From: Streptomyces sp. NRRL B-3428
GTDB lineage: Bacteria; Actinomycetota; Actinomycetes; Streptomycetales; Streptomycetaceae
Length of the DNA: 64,000 nucleotides
Assembly (NCBI GenBank): GCA_000721375.1
Contig: JOGW01000006.1
Coordinates: 1 to 64,000, forward strand
Reading direction: 5' to 3'
Within the stretch, counting starts at the first letter, position 1, and each line of letters starts with the position of its first letter. The notes beneath the pieces are model-generated. The model did not search any database, was not told the DNA's origin, and saw nothing but the letters and a program-made list of their open reading frames with translations. Below are positions 1 through 9,308 of the stretch, in pieces. Position numbers and translations under genes: made by a program.

Positions 1-173
1 GTGCCTGGCACCCGGGCAACCCCGACGCAAACGGCGAGCCTTCGCGAAAACGGCGCCATTGCCCGGGTGAGCATGGCACCCCACCCCGGCCCCGACCCCC
101 ACCGGACCGTGGGCGCAGGGGGCCTGGGGGCGAAGCCACCAGCGGGGGTCCGGGGGCGGAGCCCCCGGAAACA
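1..173. other. Intergenic stretch with GC-rich hairpin
   Basis: I see no convincing gene here. The short open frame that starts at base 1 has no ribosome site and low-complexity Arg/Pro/Gly content. Positions 149-169 form a perfect inverted repeat (9-bp arms around GGA) immediately beyond the stop codon of the minus-strand synthase-like gene, so it may act as its terminator. Similar GC-rich hairpins are common between Streptomyces genes. Confidence 0.5.
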
Positions 174-2261
174 TCAACCCACAGCGCCCGCGCGCCCCAG
201 AGCCCCCCGCTGAGGCCGAATCCCCGCCGGCACAGCCCGAGCCCGAGCCGGCGTCCCCGTCCAGCACGTGCCCCGCCGCGACAGCAGCCGACGGAGCCAC
301 AGCTCCACCGAGACCAGATCCGCAAGCCCGTCCACGGGAACGGCCTCCCCCGCAGCCGCCGCCCGCAGCGCCTTCTGCACGACCCGCCCCTCCACAAGCC
401 CCGCCTGAGCGAGCAGCGGCGTCCCGAACAGGTCCACCAACTCCTCGACAGAAACCCGCAGTCCGAGCTTCAGAGCAGCCGACGACGTACCGGAGGAAGG
501 CGCCCCCCAGCCCACCGGCAGCTCCGTGACCCCCGCGCCCTCCAGCACGGTCCGCAGCACCGCCGCCCGCGCCCCCGGCTGGATCCGCAAGGAGTCCGGC
601 AGCGCCCGACAGGCCCGTACGACCTGGTTGTCGAGGAAGGGAGCGTGCAGCCGCTGGAAGCGGACCTCCGCCGCCTGCTCGAGCACCCGCAGGTCCGCCG
701 CATGACGGGCGAGCGCCGCCCGAGCCCGCAGCTCCCCCGGATGCTGCCCCGGGCTCGCCCCGGGCCGGGTCGCCGACTGCTCCAGGCGAACCGATACTTC
801 AGCGAGCGCCTCACCGGTGAGCCACCGCGCGGCAGGCCCGGGACGCACCCAGGTCAGCGCGGCGAGCGAGGCACCGACCGGCCCCGCGGGCTCGTCGAGC
901 ATTCCGGCGCGCAGCCGCAGCGCCGCCTCCTCGATGCCCGAACGGTAGGAGGTACGGGCGAGCCGACGGGCCGCCCCGTACACCTTCGCCGGCACGAGGA
1001 CGGAGCTCATCGACCCCTCCGTACGCGCCAACGCCGCGACGGGACGCACGAGATGACGACGGCGCCGGTCCATCAGAAGGTCCGCGAGCCGCGCCGGATG
1101 CGCGTCGAGAACCTGTCGCGCCCCGTACCCCGCCAAGTGATCCGCACTGCCCGACGCAAGCCGCAGCCGCTGCCGGGCCGCCGTCACGAGCGAGGGACCC
1201 GGCTCGTCCGTCAGCGGCCCGTCCAAGTCGGCGTAGGGCAGGGCCTCTTCACCGGCCGGTACCACGACGTGGTGGAGACGGGGGTTGCCCGCGAGGGCGA
1301 CCGCGCGGCCGAGTTCCTCCTCCTGGCTGCCGCCCGTCAGATCGTTGAAGGTGACGGCGAGCAGCCGCTCCCCCGCGCCCGTGCCGTGCCCGAGCACCGT
1401 CCCCGGCATCCCGGGAAGGCCCGCCGCGAGCAGCGCCAGGGTCCCGGAGGCGGGCCCGCCCGACAGGTCCGCCCCGATCCCCGGCACCGGCATCCGCGAG
1501 GCACGCCGCTCGGCCGGCCCCATCCCCGGGACAGGACCCGGGTCGATGTCGGGCACATGGCGGGGCGCCGAGAGCCGCGCCCGTACGGCCTCGACCAGCG
1601 CTTCCCGTACACCGTCCACCGCACGCGTGGCGTCCAGTTCCGGTGCGGCCACGGCGAGTGAGGCCACCGGCTCGTATCCGGCGATCTCGCGCGAGCCGTC
1701 GCGCAGGATCAGCGCGTGCCCGGGCGGGATGCGCTTCACGTTCATGTACGGGGTGGAGTCCTGCAGCGCCTCGGGGACATCGGGACACGCGAGCAGTGCC
1801 GCGAGATGGCCGACGTCGAGGTGCGCCTCGATGAGGTCGGCGAGCGGCAGGGCGGCGGTGGCGTACGCGGTGCCGCCGGCCCAGGGGGTGTGGAACACCG
1901 GCCGTGCGCCCGCGAGATCACCGGCGACCATGATGCGCCGGCCCACCTGGACCACCGCCGTATAGCTGCCGGGCCAGGCCGTCAGATGCCGCAGTGCGCC
2001 GCCGCGCGCCGCGACGAGGCCGAGGCGCACCTGCTCGTCGGTGGCACCGCAGGTGCCGAGCACGGCGATACGGGTCCGGTCGTCCGCCTTGACCACACGG
2101 ACCTCGTCGGGACGCCAGTCACCCACCGCCCACAGCGGATCCGGGTCACCCCACAGGAGCTGTGAACCCACAGGGTGCACGGTCTCGCCGGCCTCGCTGC
2201 CCGCGCCCATCGGATCGGACGCTCTCGCGGTGGTACAGCTCCACCCCACCAGCCATCGCAT
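174..2261 (-). CDS. Asparagine synthase-related protein with divergent active site
   Basis: This 695-residue protein has the layout of class II asparagine synthetases and lasso-peptide cyclases: an N-terminal Ntn-type amidotransferase-like half and a C-terminal ATP-pyrophosphatase-like half. The start at 2261 is chosen because GGAGG lies 8 bases upstream, and the encoded MRWLVGW start is typical of this subfamily. It lacks the Cys at position 2 needed for glutamine hydrolysis. The ATP-binding loop, usually SGGxDS, reads S-G-G-P-A-S-G at residues 267-273, so the usual Asp is Ala. The later G-x-G-x-D-E-type motif is also not recognisable. It may therefore be an unusual amide-forming enzyme or a pseudoenzyme. 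No lasso precursor, protease or transporter is visible to its right; anything to the left is outside the window. The assignment to the superfamily is firm; the substrate is unknown. Confidence 0.8.
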   Translation of the reverse strand: MRWLVGWSCTTARASDPMGAGSEAGETVHPVGSQLLWGDPDPLWAVGDWRPDEVRVVKADDRTRIAVLGTCGATDEQVRLGLVAARGGALRHLTAWPGSYTAVVQVGRRIMVAGDLAGARPVFHTPWAGGTAYATAALPLADLIEAHLDVGHLAALLACPDVPEALQDSTPYMNVKRIPPGHALILRDGSREIAGYEPVASLAVAAPELDATRAVDGVREALVEAVRARLSAPRHVPDIDPGPVPGMGPAERRASRMPVPGIGADLSGGPASGTLALLAAGLPGMPGTVLGHGTGAGERLLAVTFNDLTGGSQEEELGRAVALAGNPRLHHVVVPAGEEALPYADLDGPLTDEPGPSLVTAARQRLRLASGSADHLAGYGARQVLDAHPARLADLLMDRRRRHLVRPVAALARTEGSMSSVLVPAKVYGAARRLARTSYRSGIEEAALRLRAGMLDEPAGPVGASLAALTWVRPGPAARWLTGEALAEVSVRLEQSATRPGASPGQHPGELRARAALARHAADLRVLEQAAEVRFQRLHAPFLDNQVVRACRALPDSLRIQPGARAAVLRTVLEGAGVTELPVGWGAPSSGTSSAALKLGLRVSVEELVDLFGTPLLAQAGLVEGRVVQKALRAAAAGEAVPVDGLADLVSVELWLRRLLSRRGTCWTGTPARARAVPAGIRPQRGALGRAGAVG

Positions 2262-2832
2262 CGCGCCTCCACAGCCTGTGGACAACAACAGCACCAACTG
2301 GCGAGCCAGTTCGGCACCATGCTGCCACGAAGCAGGCGCATCGGAGGGGGAGGCGGGCGCGCCGGTTTGCGCCTCTGTGCTCCCGCGCGGTCGGCATGAC
2401 GCATCGCCAACTGCTGGCTGGATCCAGCCATTTCGCGCGCAAAAGGGGCTATGGGGGCATGCCGGAACCCCGCGCGGGCCGGCGCGCGATCCGGGAGGCG
2501 CGATTGGCCTCCCGGACCGGTCCGCCACCCGCGGGGATGTAGGCGGCGGCGTCCCCCAGCCCACCGGTTGCCAGCGCACAGTGGGCCGACCCACGCACCC
2601 TCATGGAAGCGCTCCCGCACCGCCCGGTGAAGAGCGCACGGACGGGCGCACGCCGACACACCGGGAGCACACCGCAGAAAGACCGCACTCCTGTACAGAC
2701 AACTTTCTCGCCATCCGGAATCCCGCCCCTTAACGCTTGGAATGCGGGGAACTACGCTGGGTTTACGAATGCCGCGCGGGTATGCCCGATAGCAGCCCCG
2801 CGGCAGCCGTCTGTGTCGGTCGAGGGGTGCGC
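2262..2832. other. Divergent promoter region
   Basis: This 571-base gap separates the leftward synthase-like gene from the rightward TPR regulator and must hold both promoters. A TACGCT box at 2753-2758 could be a -10 element for the regulator, but I could not find a well-spaced -35 partner. Open frames running through this region on both strands have no ribosome sites and look like GC-bias artefacts. No small precursor-peptide gene was recognised. Confidence 0.4.
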
Positions 2833-4266
2833 ATGACCAGGGAGCAACGCGGGCCGAACGAGAAACTCGGCACCGTTCTCGCCCTCGCGGGAATCAGCAA
2901 CGCGGGCCTCGCCCGCCGGGTCAACGACCTCGGGTCACAACGGGGGTTGACCCTTCGCTACGACAAGACCTCGGTGGCCCGCTGGGTCTCCAAGGGCATG
3001 GTCCCGCAGGGTGCGGCGCCGCACCTGATCGCCGCGGCCATCGGCCAGAAGCTCGGCCGGCCCGTGCCGCTGCACGAGATCGGTCTCGCGGACGCGGACC
3101 CCGCGCCCGAAGTGGGCCTCTCCTTCCCGCGCGACATCGGCGCGGCGGTGAAGTCGGCGACGGAGCTGTACCGGCTTGACCTCGCGGGCCGCCGGGGCGG
3201 CAGTGGCGGGATCTGGCAGTCGCTCGCCGGTTCGTTCGCCGTGAGCGCCTACGCGACCCCGGCCTCCCGATGGCTGATAACACCCGCCGACAGCTCGGTG
3301 GAACGTACGCCGGAAGGCGCCTCGGGCACCGACCTCGGCGAGAAGCCACTGCGCGTCGGCCACAGCGACGTACAGAAACTGCGCGAGGCGGCGCACGACG
3401 CGCGCCGCTGGGACTCCAAGTACGGGGGCGGGGACTGGCGTTCGTCCATGGTCCCGGAGTGCTTACGCGTCGAAGCCGCTCCTCTGCTGCTCGGCACGTA
3501 CTCGGACGAAGTGGGACGAGCCCTCTTCGGCGCGACGGCCGAACTCACCCGCCTCGCCGGCTGGATGGCCTTCGACACCGGCCAGCAGGAAGCCGCCCAG
3601 CGCTACTACATCCAGGCGCTACGGCTCGCGCGCGCCGCCGCCGACGTACCGCTCGGCGGTTACGTCCTGGCCTCCATGTCCCTGCAGGCCACCTACCGCG
3701 GCTTCGGCGACGAGGGCGTGGACCTCGCGCAGGCCGCCCTCGAGCGCAACCGGGGCCTGGCCACCGCGCGCACCATGAGCTTCTTCCATCTCGTCGAGGC
3801 GCGCGCCCAGGCCCGGGCCGGCGACGCGCACGCGGCCGGCGCCGCCCTGAAGTCCTCCGAGGGCTGGCTGGAACGCTCGCGCGAGGGCGACCACGACCCC
3901 TCCTGGCTCGGCTTCTACTCCTACGACCGCTTCGCGGCGGACGCCGCCGAGTGCTACCGGGACCTCAAGGCCCCGCGCCAGGTACGGCGGTTCACCGAAC
4001 AGGCCCTGTCGAAGCCGACCGAGGAGTTCGTGCGCTCGCACGGCCTGCGTCTTGTCGTGAGTGCGGTCGCGGAGCTGGAGTCGGGGAACCTGGACGCGTG
4101 CTGCGCCCAGGGACTGCGGGCCGTGGAGGTCGCCGGGCGTATCTCCTCGGCGCGCACCACCGAATACGTACGGGATCTGCTGCACCGCCTGGAGGCCCAC
4201 GGCGACGAACCGCAGGTCATCGAGTTGCGCGAGCGTGCGCGGCCACTGTTGGTGGCACCGGCGTGA
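2833..4266 (+). CDS. Sporulation-associated TPR regulator with a TTA codon
   Basis: The 477-residue protein starts with a region resembling a helix-turn-helix (about residues 15-60: [23 protein letters not shown], then a VARW-containing segment) and continues into a helical tetratricopeptide-like region from about residue 220 to the end. The ATG at 2833 is preceded by GAGGGG with 5-base spacing. The family corresponds, from memory, to S. coelicolor SCO4114, annotated as sporulation associated. Residue 211 is encoded by TTA (3463-3465, checked in frame), the rare leucine codon read by the bldA tRNA, so translation is probably limited to late growth and differentiation. It is divergent from the synthase-like gene. 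The family is clear, but whether it binds DNA directly is inferred. Confidence 0.75.
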   Translation: MTREQRGPNEKLGTVLALAGISNAGLARRVNDLGSQRGLTLRYDKTSVARWVSKGMVPQGAAPHLIAAAIGQKLGRPVPLHEIGLADADPAPEVGLSFPRDIGAAVKSATELYRLDLAGRRGGSGGIWQSLAGSFAVSAYATPASRWLITPADSSVERTPEGASGTDLGEKPLRVGHSDVQKLREAAHDARRWDSKYGGGDWRSSMVPECLRVEAAPLLLGTYSDEVGRALFGATAELTRLAGWMAFDTGQQEAAQRYYIQALRLARAAADVPLGGYVLASMSLQATYRGFGDEGVDLAQAALERNRGLATARTMSFFHLVEARAQARAGDAHAAGAALKSSEGWLERSREGDHDPSWLGFYSYDRFAADAAECYRDLKAPRQVRRFTEQALSKPTEEFVRSHGLRLVVSAVAELESGNLDACCAQGLRAVEVAGRISSARTTEYVRDLLHRLEAHGDEPQVIELRERARPLLVAPA

Positions 4267-4270
4267 GGAG

Positions 4271-4290
4271 AGCCCCCGCCGAGGGGGTTT
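4271..4290 (+). terminator. Possible weak terminator after TPR regulator
   Basis: Five C residues, a five-base loop and five G residues (4273-4287) are followed by TTT directly after the regulator stop codon. It is a short GC hairpin and only tentatively a terminator. Confidence 0.3.
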
Positions 4291-4410
4291 GAGCTCGTTG
4301 TCAGTGGCGCAGTGCAGTATCGGGGTGGACTCGTTCGGGGTGGGCCGGGTCCGGATGGAACGGGTCCTGGTGGACTCCGGTGAACTCTCATGTCTCGGGA
4401 GGTGAGTCGC

Positions 4411-5646
4411 GTGGCTGTGCGCGGCCCGGCGGACGGCAAGAAGGTGTCGTACGACTGCGATGTGCTCGTGATCGGCGGCGGCATCGTCGGCCTTTCGACG
4501 GCGTATGCGCTCACGCGCGCCCGGCCGGGGCTGCGGGTCACGGTCCTGGAGAAGGAGCCCGGTCCCGCCCGGCACCAGACGGGGCGCAACAGCGGGGTGA
4601 TCCACAGCGGGATCTACTACCGGCCGGGTTCCCTGAAGGCGCGCTTCGCGGTGCAGGGCGCCGCCGAGATGGTCAAGTTCTGCGCCGAGTACGGCATTCC
4701 GCACGCGGTCGGCGGCAAGCTGATCGTCGCGACGGAGCGCTCCGAGCTGCCGCGGCTGCACGCACTGGTGCAGCGGGGGCGGGAGAACGGGATTCCGGTT
4801 CGGGAGCTCGGTCCCAGCCAGATCATGGAGTTCGAGCCGGAGGTCCGTGGTCTCGCGGGCATCCATGTCGCCACCACCGGCATCTGCGACTTCGTCGCGG
4901 TCGCCGGTCAGCTCGCGGAGTCCTCGCAGGCCGCGGGTGTCGACATCCGCTACGGCGCGGAGGTCACGTACATCGACCGGCGCGCGGACCGCGGGGTGGC
5001 CGTGCGTACGGCCGCCGGAGCGGTGGTGCGCGGGAAGGTCCTCGTCAACTGCGCCGGTCTGCACTGCGACCGCGTGGCCCGGCTCGCGGGGGACGACCCC
5101 GGGATGCGGATCGTGCCCTTCCGCGGCGAGTACTACGACCTGGCGCGCCCCGAGCTCGTACGCGGTCTGGTCTACCCCGTACCCGACCCGGCGTTCCCCT
5201 TCCTCGGCGTCCACCTCACCCGCGGGATCGACGGCGGCGTCCATGTCGGCCCCAACGCCGTGCCCGCGCTCGCCCGCGAGGGATACGACTGGTCGGTGGT
5301 CCGCCCGCGTGAGCTGGCTTCGACGCTCGCGTGGCCGGGCTCGTGGCACATAGCGCGTGCGCACTGGCGTTACGGGGCGGGCGAGCTCCACCGTTCGCTG
5401 TCGCGCCCTGCCTTCACGCGTGCGGTCCGCCGCCTGCTGCCGGCGGTCACGGAGGCAGACCTCCGCCCGGCTAAGGCAGGGGTCCGGGCCCAGGCGGTGC
5501 TGCGGGACGGCACGCTGGCGGACGATTTCCTCTTCGTGGAGGGCGCGCGCACCGTCCACGTCCTGAATGCCCCCTCGCCTGCGGCCACGGCGTCCTTGCC
5601 GATCGGGCGGGAGATCGCAGGGCGCGTACTGGCGCAGGTGGGCTGA
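4411..5646 (+). CDS. lhgO: L-2-hydroxyglutarate oxidase
   Basis: A 411-residue FAD-dependent oxidoreductase of the DAO family that oxidises L-2-hydroxyglutarate to 2-oxoglutarate, usually at the membrane with electrons passed to quinone. The dinucleotide-binding fold is seen near the start (DVLVIGGGIVGLSTAYAL), and the conserved HQTGRNSGVIHSGIYY segment and the C-terminal GVRAQAV segment are typical of LhgO. I prefer the GTG at 4411, with GGAGG at 4398-4402 eight bases upstream, over the ATG at 4390, which would place that ribosome site inside the gene. It lies between the TPR regulator and trmB on the same strand and is followed by a strong hairpin. Confidence 0.88.
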   Translation: MAVRGPADGKKVSYDCDVLVIGGGIVGLSTAYALTRARPGLRVTVLEKEPGPARHQTGRNSGVIHSGIYYRPGSLKARFAVQGAAEMVKFCAEYGIPHAVGGKLIVATERSELPRLHALVQRGRENGIPVRELGPSQIMEFEPEVRGLAGIHVATTGICDFVAVAGQLAESSQAAGVDIRYGAEVTYIDRRADRGVAVRTAAGAVVRGKVLVNCAGLHCDRVARLAGDDPGMRIVPFRGEYYDLARPELVRGLVYPVPDPAFPFLGVHLTRGIDGGVHVGPNAVPALAREGYDWSVVRPRELASTLAWPGSWHIARAHWRYGAGELHRSLSRPAFTRAVRRLLPAVTEADLRPAKAGVRAQAVLRDGTLADDFLFVEGARTVHVLNAPSPAATASLPIGREIAGRVLAQVG

Positions 5647-5649
5647 CTC

Positions 5650-5674
5650 CCGGGGGCGCTGCCGGCGCCCCCGG
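5650..5674 (+). terminator. Terminator after lhgO
   Basis: A perfect 10-bp inverted repeat (5650-5659 and 5665-5674) with a five-base loop sits four bases past the lhgO stop codon. It lacks a T tract, as is common in Streptomyces. Confidence 0.6.
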
Positions 5675-5723
5675 CCGCACCCGAAGGCCCACCCGCCCCA
5701 GACGCACCCACCCGCCACGCTCC

Positions 5724-5741
5724 GTAGAATCAGCACCACTG
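5724..5741 (+). promoter_or_regulatory. -10 box for a leaderless trmB mRNA
   Basis: TAGAAT at 5724-5729 matches the actinobacterial TANNNT -10 box, and the GTG start lies 11 bases further on with no ribosome site between. Transcription would begin at or a few bases before the start codon. The -35 is not obvious. Confidence 0.5.
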
Positions 5742-6553
5742 TGTCCGAGCACCCTGAAACCCCCGCAGCCACCGACCCCTACGACGCCGAGACCCGCGCC
5801 GCAGCCTCCGCCGCCCGGGCCGAGAAGAACCGGCGGTTCGCCGAGGGCGAGGGGCCGAGTCCCGACCCGGCCGGATCCCACTTCGACCGGAGGATCCGCA
5901 GCTTCCAGCCGCGCCGCAGCCGCGTCACCACCAGCCAGGGCGACGCCCTGCGCAGGCTCTGGCCCAAGTGGGGCATCGAGATCGACGGCAAGCAGCGCCT
6001 GGATCTGAACGAGATGTTCGAGGGCCGGCCCGTAGTCCTCGAGATCGGCTTCGGCATGGGCGAGGCCACGGCGCAGATGGCCGCGGACGACCCGGACACC
6101 GGCATCCTCGCCGTCGACGTCCACACCCCCGGCCAGGGCAACCTCCTCGCGCTCTCCGAGAGCAACGGACTGAGCAACGTCCGTGTGGCCAACGGCGACG
6201 CCATCATCCTGCTCGCCGAGATGCTGCGCCCCGACTCCCTCGACGGAGTGCGCGTCTACTTCCCGGACCCCTGGCCCAAGAAGAAGCACCACAAGCGGCG
6301 CATCATCCAGCCGGAGTTCCTGACCCTGGCCGCGGCCCGGCTGAAGCCCGGCGGCTTCGTCCACTGCGCCACGGACTGGGAGGAGTACGGGGAGCAGATG
6401 CTCGAGGTGCTCGAAGCCCACCCCGACTTCGTGAATTCACAGCCCGAAGGCGGCTACACCCCGCGCCCCACGTTCCGCCCGCTGACCCGCTTCGAGGGCA
6501 AGGGTCTCGACAAGGACCATGTGGTCCACGACTTGATCTTCTTGCGCAGGTAA
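5741..6553 (+). CDS. trmB: tRNA (guanine-N7)-methyltransferase
   Basis: This 270-residue enzyme transfers a methyl group from S-adenosylmethionine to N7 of G46 in the variable loop of tRNA. The S-adenosylmethionine-binding motif is VLEIGFGMGEAT (near residue 100), followed by the acidic DVHTPG segment and the family signature YFPDPWPKKKHHKRR, ending with the conserved TRFEGKG region. About 60 N-terminal residues are Ala/Glu/Arg rich and not part of the catalytic fold. The GTG at 5741 follows a -10 box with no ribosome site, so the mRNA is probably leaderless. Confidence 0.92.
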   Translation: MSEHPETPAATDPYDAETRAAASAARAEKNRRFAEGEGPSPDPAGSHFDRRIRSFQPRRSRVTTSQGDALRRLWPKWGIEIDGKQRLDLNEMFEGRPVVLEIGFGMGEATAQMAADDPDTGILAVDVHTPGQGNLLALSESNGLSNVRVANGDAIILLAEMLRPDSLDGVRVYFPDPWPKKKHHKRRIIQPEFLTLAAARLKPGGFVHCATDWEEYGEQMLEVLEAHPDFVNSQPEGGYTPRPTFRPLTRFEGKGLDKDHVVHDLIFLRR

Positions 6554-6602
6554 GGGGCGCCGGGGTTCCAGGTACTCCTGTTCCTCGCACCCGGGTACTC
6601 GT

Positions 6603-6615
6603 TAGGGTCAAGGGG
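6603..6615 (+). promoter_or_regulatory. -10 box for leaderless prsW-like mRNA
   Basis: TAGGGT at 6603-6608 ends six bases before the GTG start at 6615, the spacing expected if transcription begins on the start codon. No ribosome-binding sequence separates them. Confidence 0.55.
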
Positions 6616-8111
6616 TGAACGCACCGCCCCAGCCTCCGTCCCCTCCGGCCCCCCAGGTCGCAGCGCTCGGCAGGCCCGCGCACTGGTGGCAGCGCCGTGC
6701 CGTGAAGGCGGGCGCGCTGATCACCCTGCTCGCCCTGTCCGGTCTGGTGATCCTCGCCCTGGTCCAGAAAGAGACCGGCACCGAGGGCTTCCTCGTCGGC
6801 CTCGGCCTCGCGGTGCTGCCCGTCCCGCTGCTCATAGCCGCGTTCCGCTGGCTGGACCGGGTCGAACCGGCCCCCTGGCGGAACCTGCTCTTCTCCTTCG
6901 CGTGGGGCGCCTGCGCGGCCGCGCTGATAGCGATCGTCGCGAACTCCTTCGCGACCCGCTGGATAGCCACCCGCACCTCGGACCCGCTCGGCGCCGACAC
7001 CCTCGGCGCCACCGTCGTCGCCCCGGTCGTCGAGGAGACGGTCAAGGCGGCGGCGATCCTGCTCGTCTTCCTGTTCCGCAGACGGGACTTCAGAGGTCTC
7101 GTCGACGGAGTGGTGATAGCCGGCGTCACGGCCACCGGCTTCGCGTTCACCGAGAACATCCTCTATCTGGGCAACGCCTACGGCACCGACGAGGCCAGCG
7201 GGGTCGACGGCATCGGCTTCGACTCGGTCACCGCGGGGACCTTCTTCGTCCGGATCGTGATGTCCCCGTTCGCCCACCCGCTGTTCACGGTCTTCAGCGG
7301 CATCGGCTTCGGCTTCGCCGCCCTCGCCGCCGACCGCCAGCGCGTCCGCCGGGTCCTGCTGCCGATCGGCGGACTGCTGCTCGCGATGGGTATGCACGCC
7401 GCCTGGAACGGCTCGGCCTCCTACTTCGGCGGCATCCTCTTCTTCTTCGTCTACCTGGGCTTCATGGCCCCGGCCTTCGGCCTGCTGACCTGGCTCACCA
7501 TCTACAGCCGCCAGCGCGAACTGCGCACGGTGCGCGAGGAACTTCCCGCATACGTCGCCGCCGGCTGGCTCACCGCCCCCGAGCCGCACTCCCTCGGCAA
7601 TCTGCGCGCCCGCCGCAAGGCCCGGCAGTTCGCGACGCGGACGTACGGCAAGGGCGAAGGCAAGGAAGCGGCACGTGCGGTCCGCGAGTACCTCTCGCTC
7701 GCCACGGCCCTCGCGTTCCTACGGGCCCGGGGTCGCAGCGGCCGTGCGGGCGCCGATTTCGTCGTACGGGAACGGGAGTTGCTCCAGGCGCTGTGGGCGC
7801 GCCGGGGCCCCGCCCGCCCGGCACTCGACCACGCGGCACGGGTGACGGCCCCGGCCTTCCCGCAGCCGTACACACCCTGGGCGAATCCCTACGGTCCGAT
7901 CGCCCGTCCGGTCCCGTACTTCGCGCCCATCCCGTACATCCCGAGCCAGCAGGGTTACGGGCATCCGCAGCAGCAGCCGGGGTACGGCTACCCGCAGCAA
8001 CCGACGGGTTATGGCTACCCGCAGCAACCGAGCGGCGCGTACCCCGTCCCCCAGCAGTCCCACGTCTACAACCCGTACGCGCCGCCCGCGAGCTCCCCGG
8101 GCAGCGCGTAA
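6615..8111 (+). CDS. PrsW-family intramembrane metalloprotease
   Basis: A 498-residue multi-pass membrane protein. The conserved PrsW/CAAX-protease-like motifs are visible: EETVK in one helix (about residue 140), the FAFTENILYLG segment, then an HPLFT segment and a later HAAWN segment that would supply metal ligands. Around eight hydrophobic segments occupy residues 30-300. The C-terminal cytoplasmic tail is basic and ends in a proline/glutamine/tyrosine-rich repeat (GYGYPQQP-like units, residues about 440-490), a low-complexity tail often found on actinobacterial membrane proteins. PrsW relatives release anti-sigma factors by site-1 cleavage, but the substrate here is unknown. It converges with the aldo/keto reductase gene. 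Confidence 0.85.
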   Translation: MNAPPQPPSPPAPQVAALGRPAHWWQRRAVKAGALITLLALSGLVILALVQKETGTEGFLVGLGLAVLPVPLLIAAFRWLDRVEPAPWRNLLFSFAWGACAAALIAIVANSFATRWIATRTSDPLGADTLGATVVAPVVEETVKAAAILLVFLFRRRDFRGLVDGVVIAGVTATGFAFTENILYLGNAYGTDEASGVDGIGFDSVTAGTFFVRIVMSPFAHPLFTVFSGIGFGFAALAADRQRVRRVLLPIGGLLLAMGMHAAWNGSASYFGGILFFFVYLGFMAPAFGLLTWLTIYSRQRELRTVREELPAYVAAGWLTAPEPHSLGNLRARRKARQFATRTYGKGEGKEAARAVREYLSLATALAFLRARGRSGRAGADFVVRERELLQALWARRGPARPALDHAARVTAPAFPQPYTPWANPYGPIARPVPYFAPIPYIPSQQGYGHPQQQPGYGYPQQPTGYGYPQQPSGAYPVPQQSHVYNPYAPPASSPGSA

Positions 8112-8123
8112 CCAGCGGTCGCC

Positions 8124-9074
8124 TTACGCGGAAGCGGAAGCCACCGCGAGCAGTCGCAGCTCCTCATCCGTGAGCGTCAGCTCCGCCACCGCGAGGAGCG
8201 CCGGCAGCTGCTCCACGCTGCGCGCCGAGGCGATCGGCGCGACAACCGTCGGCTGGGCGGCCAGCCACGCGAGTGCCACCGTGGCAGGTGCGGCCTCATG
8301 CGCCTTGGCCACGGTGTCCAGCGCGTCAAGCACCCGGGGCCCGCGCGCGGTCTCCAGGTGCTTGGCCGCGCCGCCCGCCCGCGGACTGTCGACCTCGGCG
8401 CCCGGACGGTACTTGCCGGTCAGGAAGCCGGAGGCCAGCGCGTAGTACGGCACAGCGGCCAGGCCCCAGCGGGAGGCGAGCTCCTGCTTCGAACCCTCGT
8501 ACGTTTCACGTGAAACCAGGTTGTAGTGCGGCTGCAGCGCCACATACCGGGCCAGACCCTCGCGCTCGGCGAACTCCAGTGATTCCTGCAGGCGTTCGGT
8601 CGTCAGGTTCGAGGCGGCCACGGCCCGCACCTTGCCCTCGCGGACCAGCGCGTCGAGCGCGGTGACGATCTCCTCGACCTCCACGGAGGGGTCGTCGAAG
8701 TGCGTGTAGTACAGGTCGATGTAGTCGGTCCCGAGCCGGCGCAGCGACTCCTCGGCCGCGGACTTGATGGTGGCCGCGGAGAGCCCCTTGTACTGGGGGT
8801 GGGCGCCGACCTTCGTGGCGAGGACGACCTCGGAACGGTTGCTGCGCGCGGCAAGCCACTTGCCGATCAGGGTCTCGGACTCACCGCCGCTGTTGCCGGG
8901 CGCCCAGGCCGAGTACGAGTCGGCGGTGTCGATGAAGTTGCCGCCGCCCGCGGTGTAGGCGTCGAGTACGGCGAAGGTCTGGGTCTCGTCCGCGGTCCAG
9001 CCGAAGACATTGCCGCCGAGGCAGAGCGGATGGACTTCGAGGTCGGAGGAGCCGAGTGGGCGCAAGGAGGTCAT
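8124..9074 (-). CDS. Aldo/keto reductase
   Basis: A 316-residue NADPH-dependent TIM-barrel oxidoreductase. The catalytic tetrad region is recognisable: D in GNFIDTADSYS (about residues 50-60, with the Tyr), the Lys in VLATKVG and the His in DLYYTHFDDP. The GGxVFGW segment at the start resembles the AKR11/12-type family. It reads toward the prsW-like gene with only 12 bases between the stops, so transcription is convergent. No strong ribosome site precedes the ATG at 9074. Its physiological substrate cannot be told from sequence. Confidence 0.88.
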   Translation of the reverse strand: MTSLRPLGSSDLEVHPLCLGGNVFGWTADETQTFAVLDAYTAGGGNFIDTADSYSAWAPGNSGGESETLIGKWLAARSNRSEVVLATKVGAHPQYKGLSAATIKSAAEESLRRLGTDYIDLYYTHFDDPSVEVEEIVTALDALVREGKVRAVAASNLTTERLQESLEFAEREGLARYVALQPHYNLVSRETYEGSKQELASRWGLAAVPYYALASGFLTGKYRPGAEVDSPRAGGAAKHLETARGPRVLDALDTVAKAHEAAPATVALAWLAAQPTVVAPIASARSVEQLPALLAVAELTLTDEELRLLAVASASA

Positions 9075-9308
9075 GAAGGACCAACGCCCGTACGGGATGC
9101 GCCTATTCCATCCACATGAATCGTCGGAATCGCCAGAATCAGTCAGGAAAACCCAAAACCGGCAGCCCTGACGTCGGGGGGTTGCCGTCAGGACTGCCGG
9201 GGTTCTGGGACACCGCGAACGCGCGGCGCTTACAAGTTCCGTACAGGAATCAGGTGTTGAAGCCTTGGATCAGGGTTGGGGCCCTTGATCAGGGGTTGGG
9301 GCCCTCGA

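Noticed and set aside
174..2832. A lasso-peptide biosynthetic cluster
   Set aside because: Only a cyclase-like protein is visible. No precursor peptide, leader peptidase or PqqD-like protein was found to its right, and its ATP loop is atypical; the left side is outside the window.
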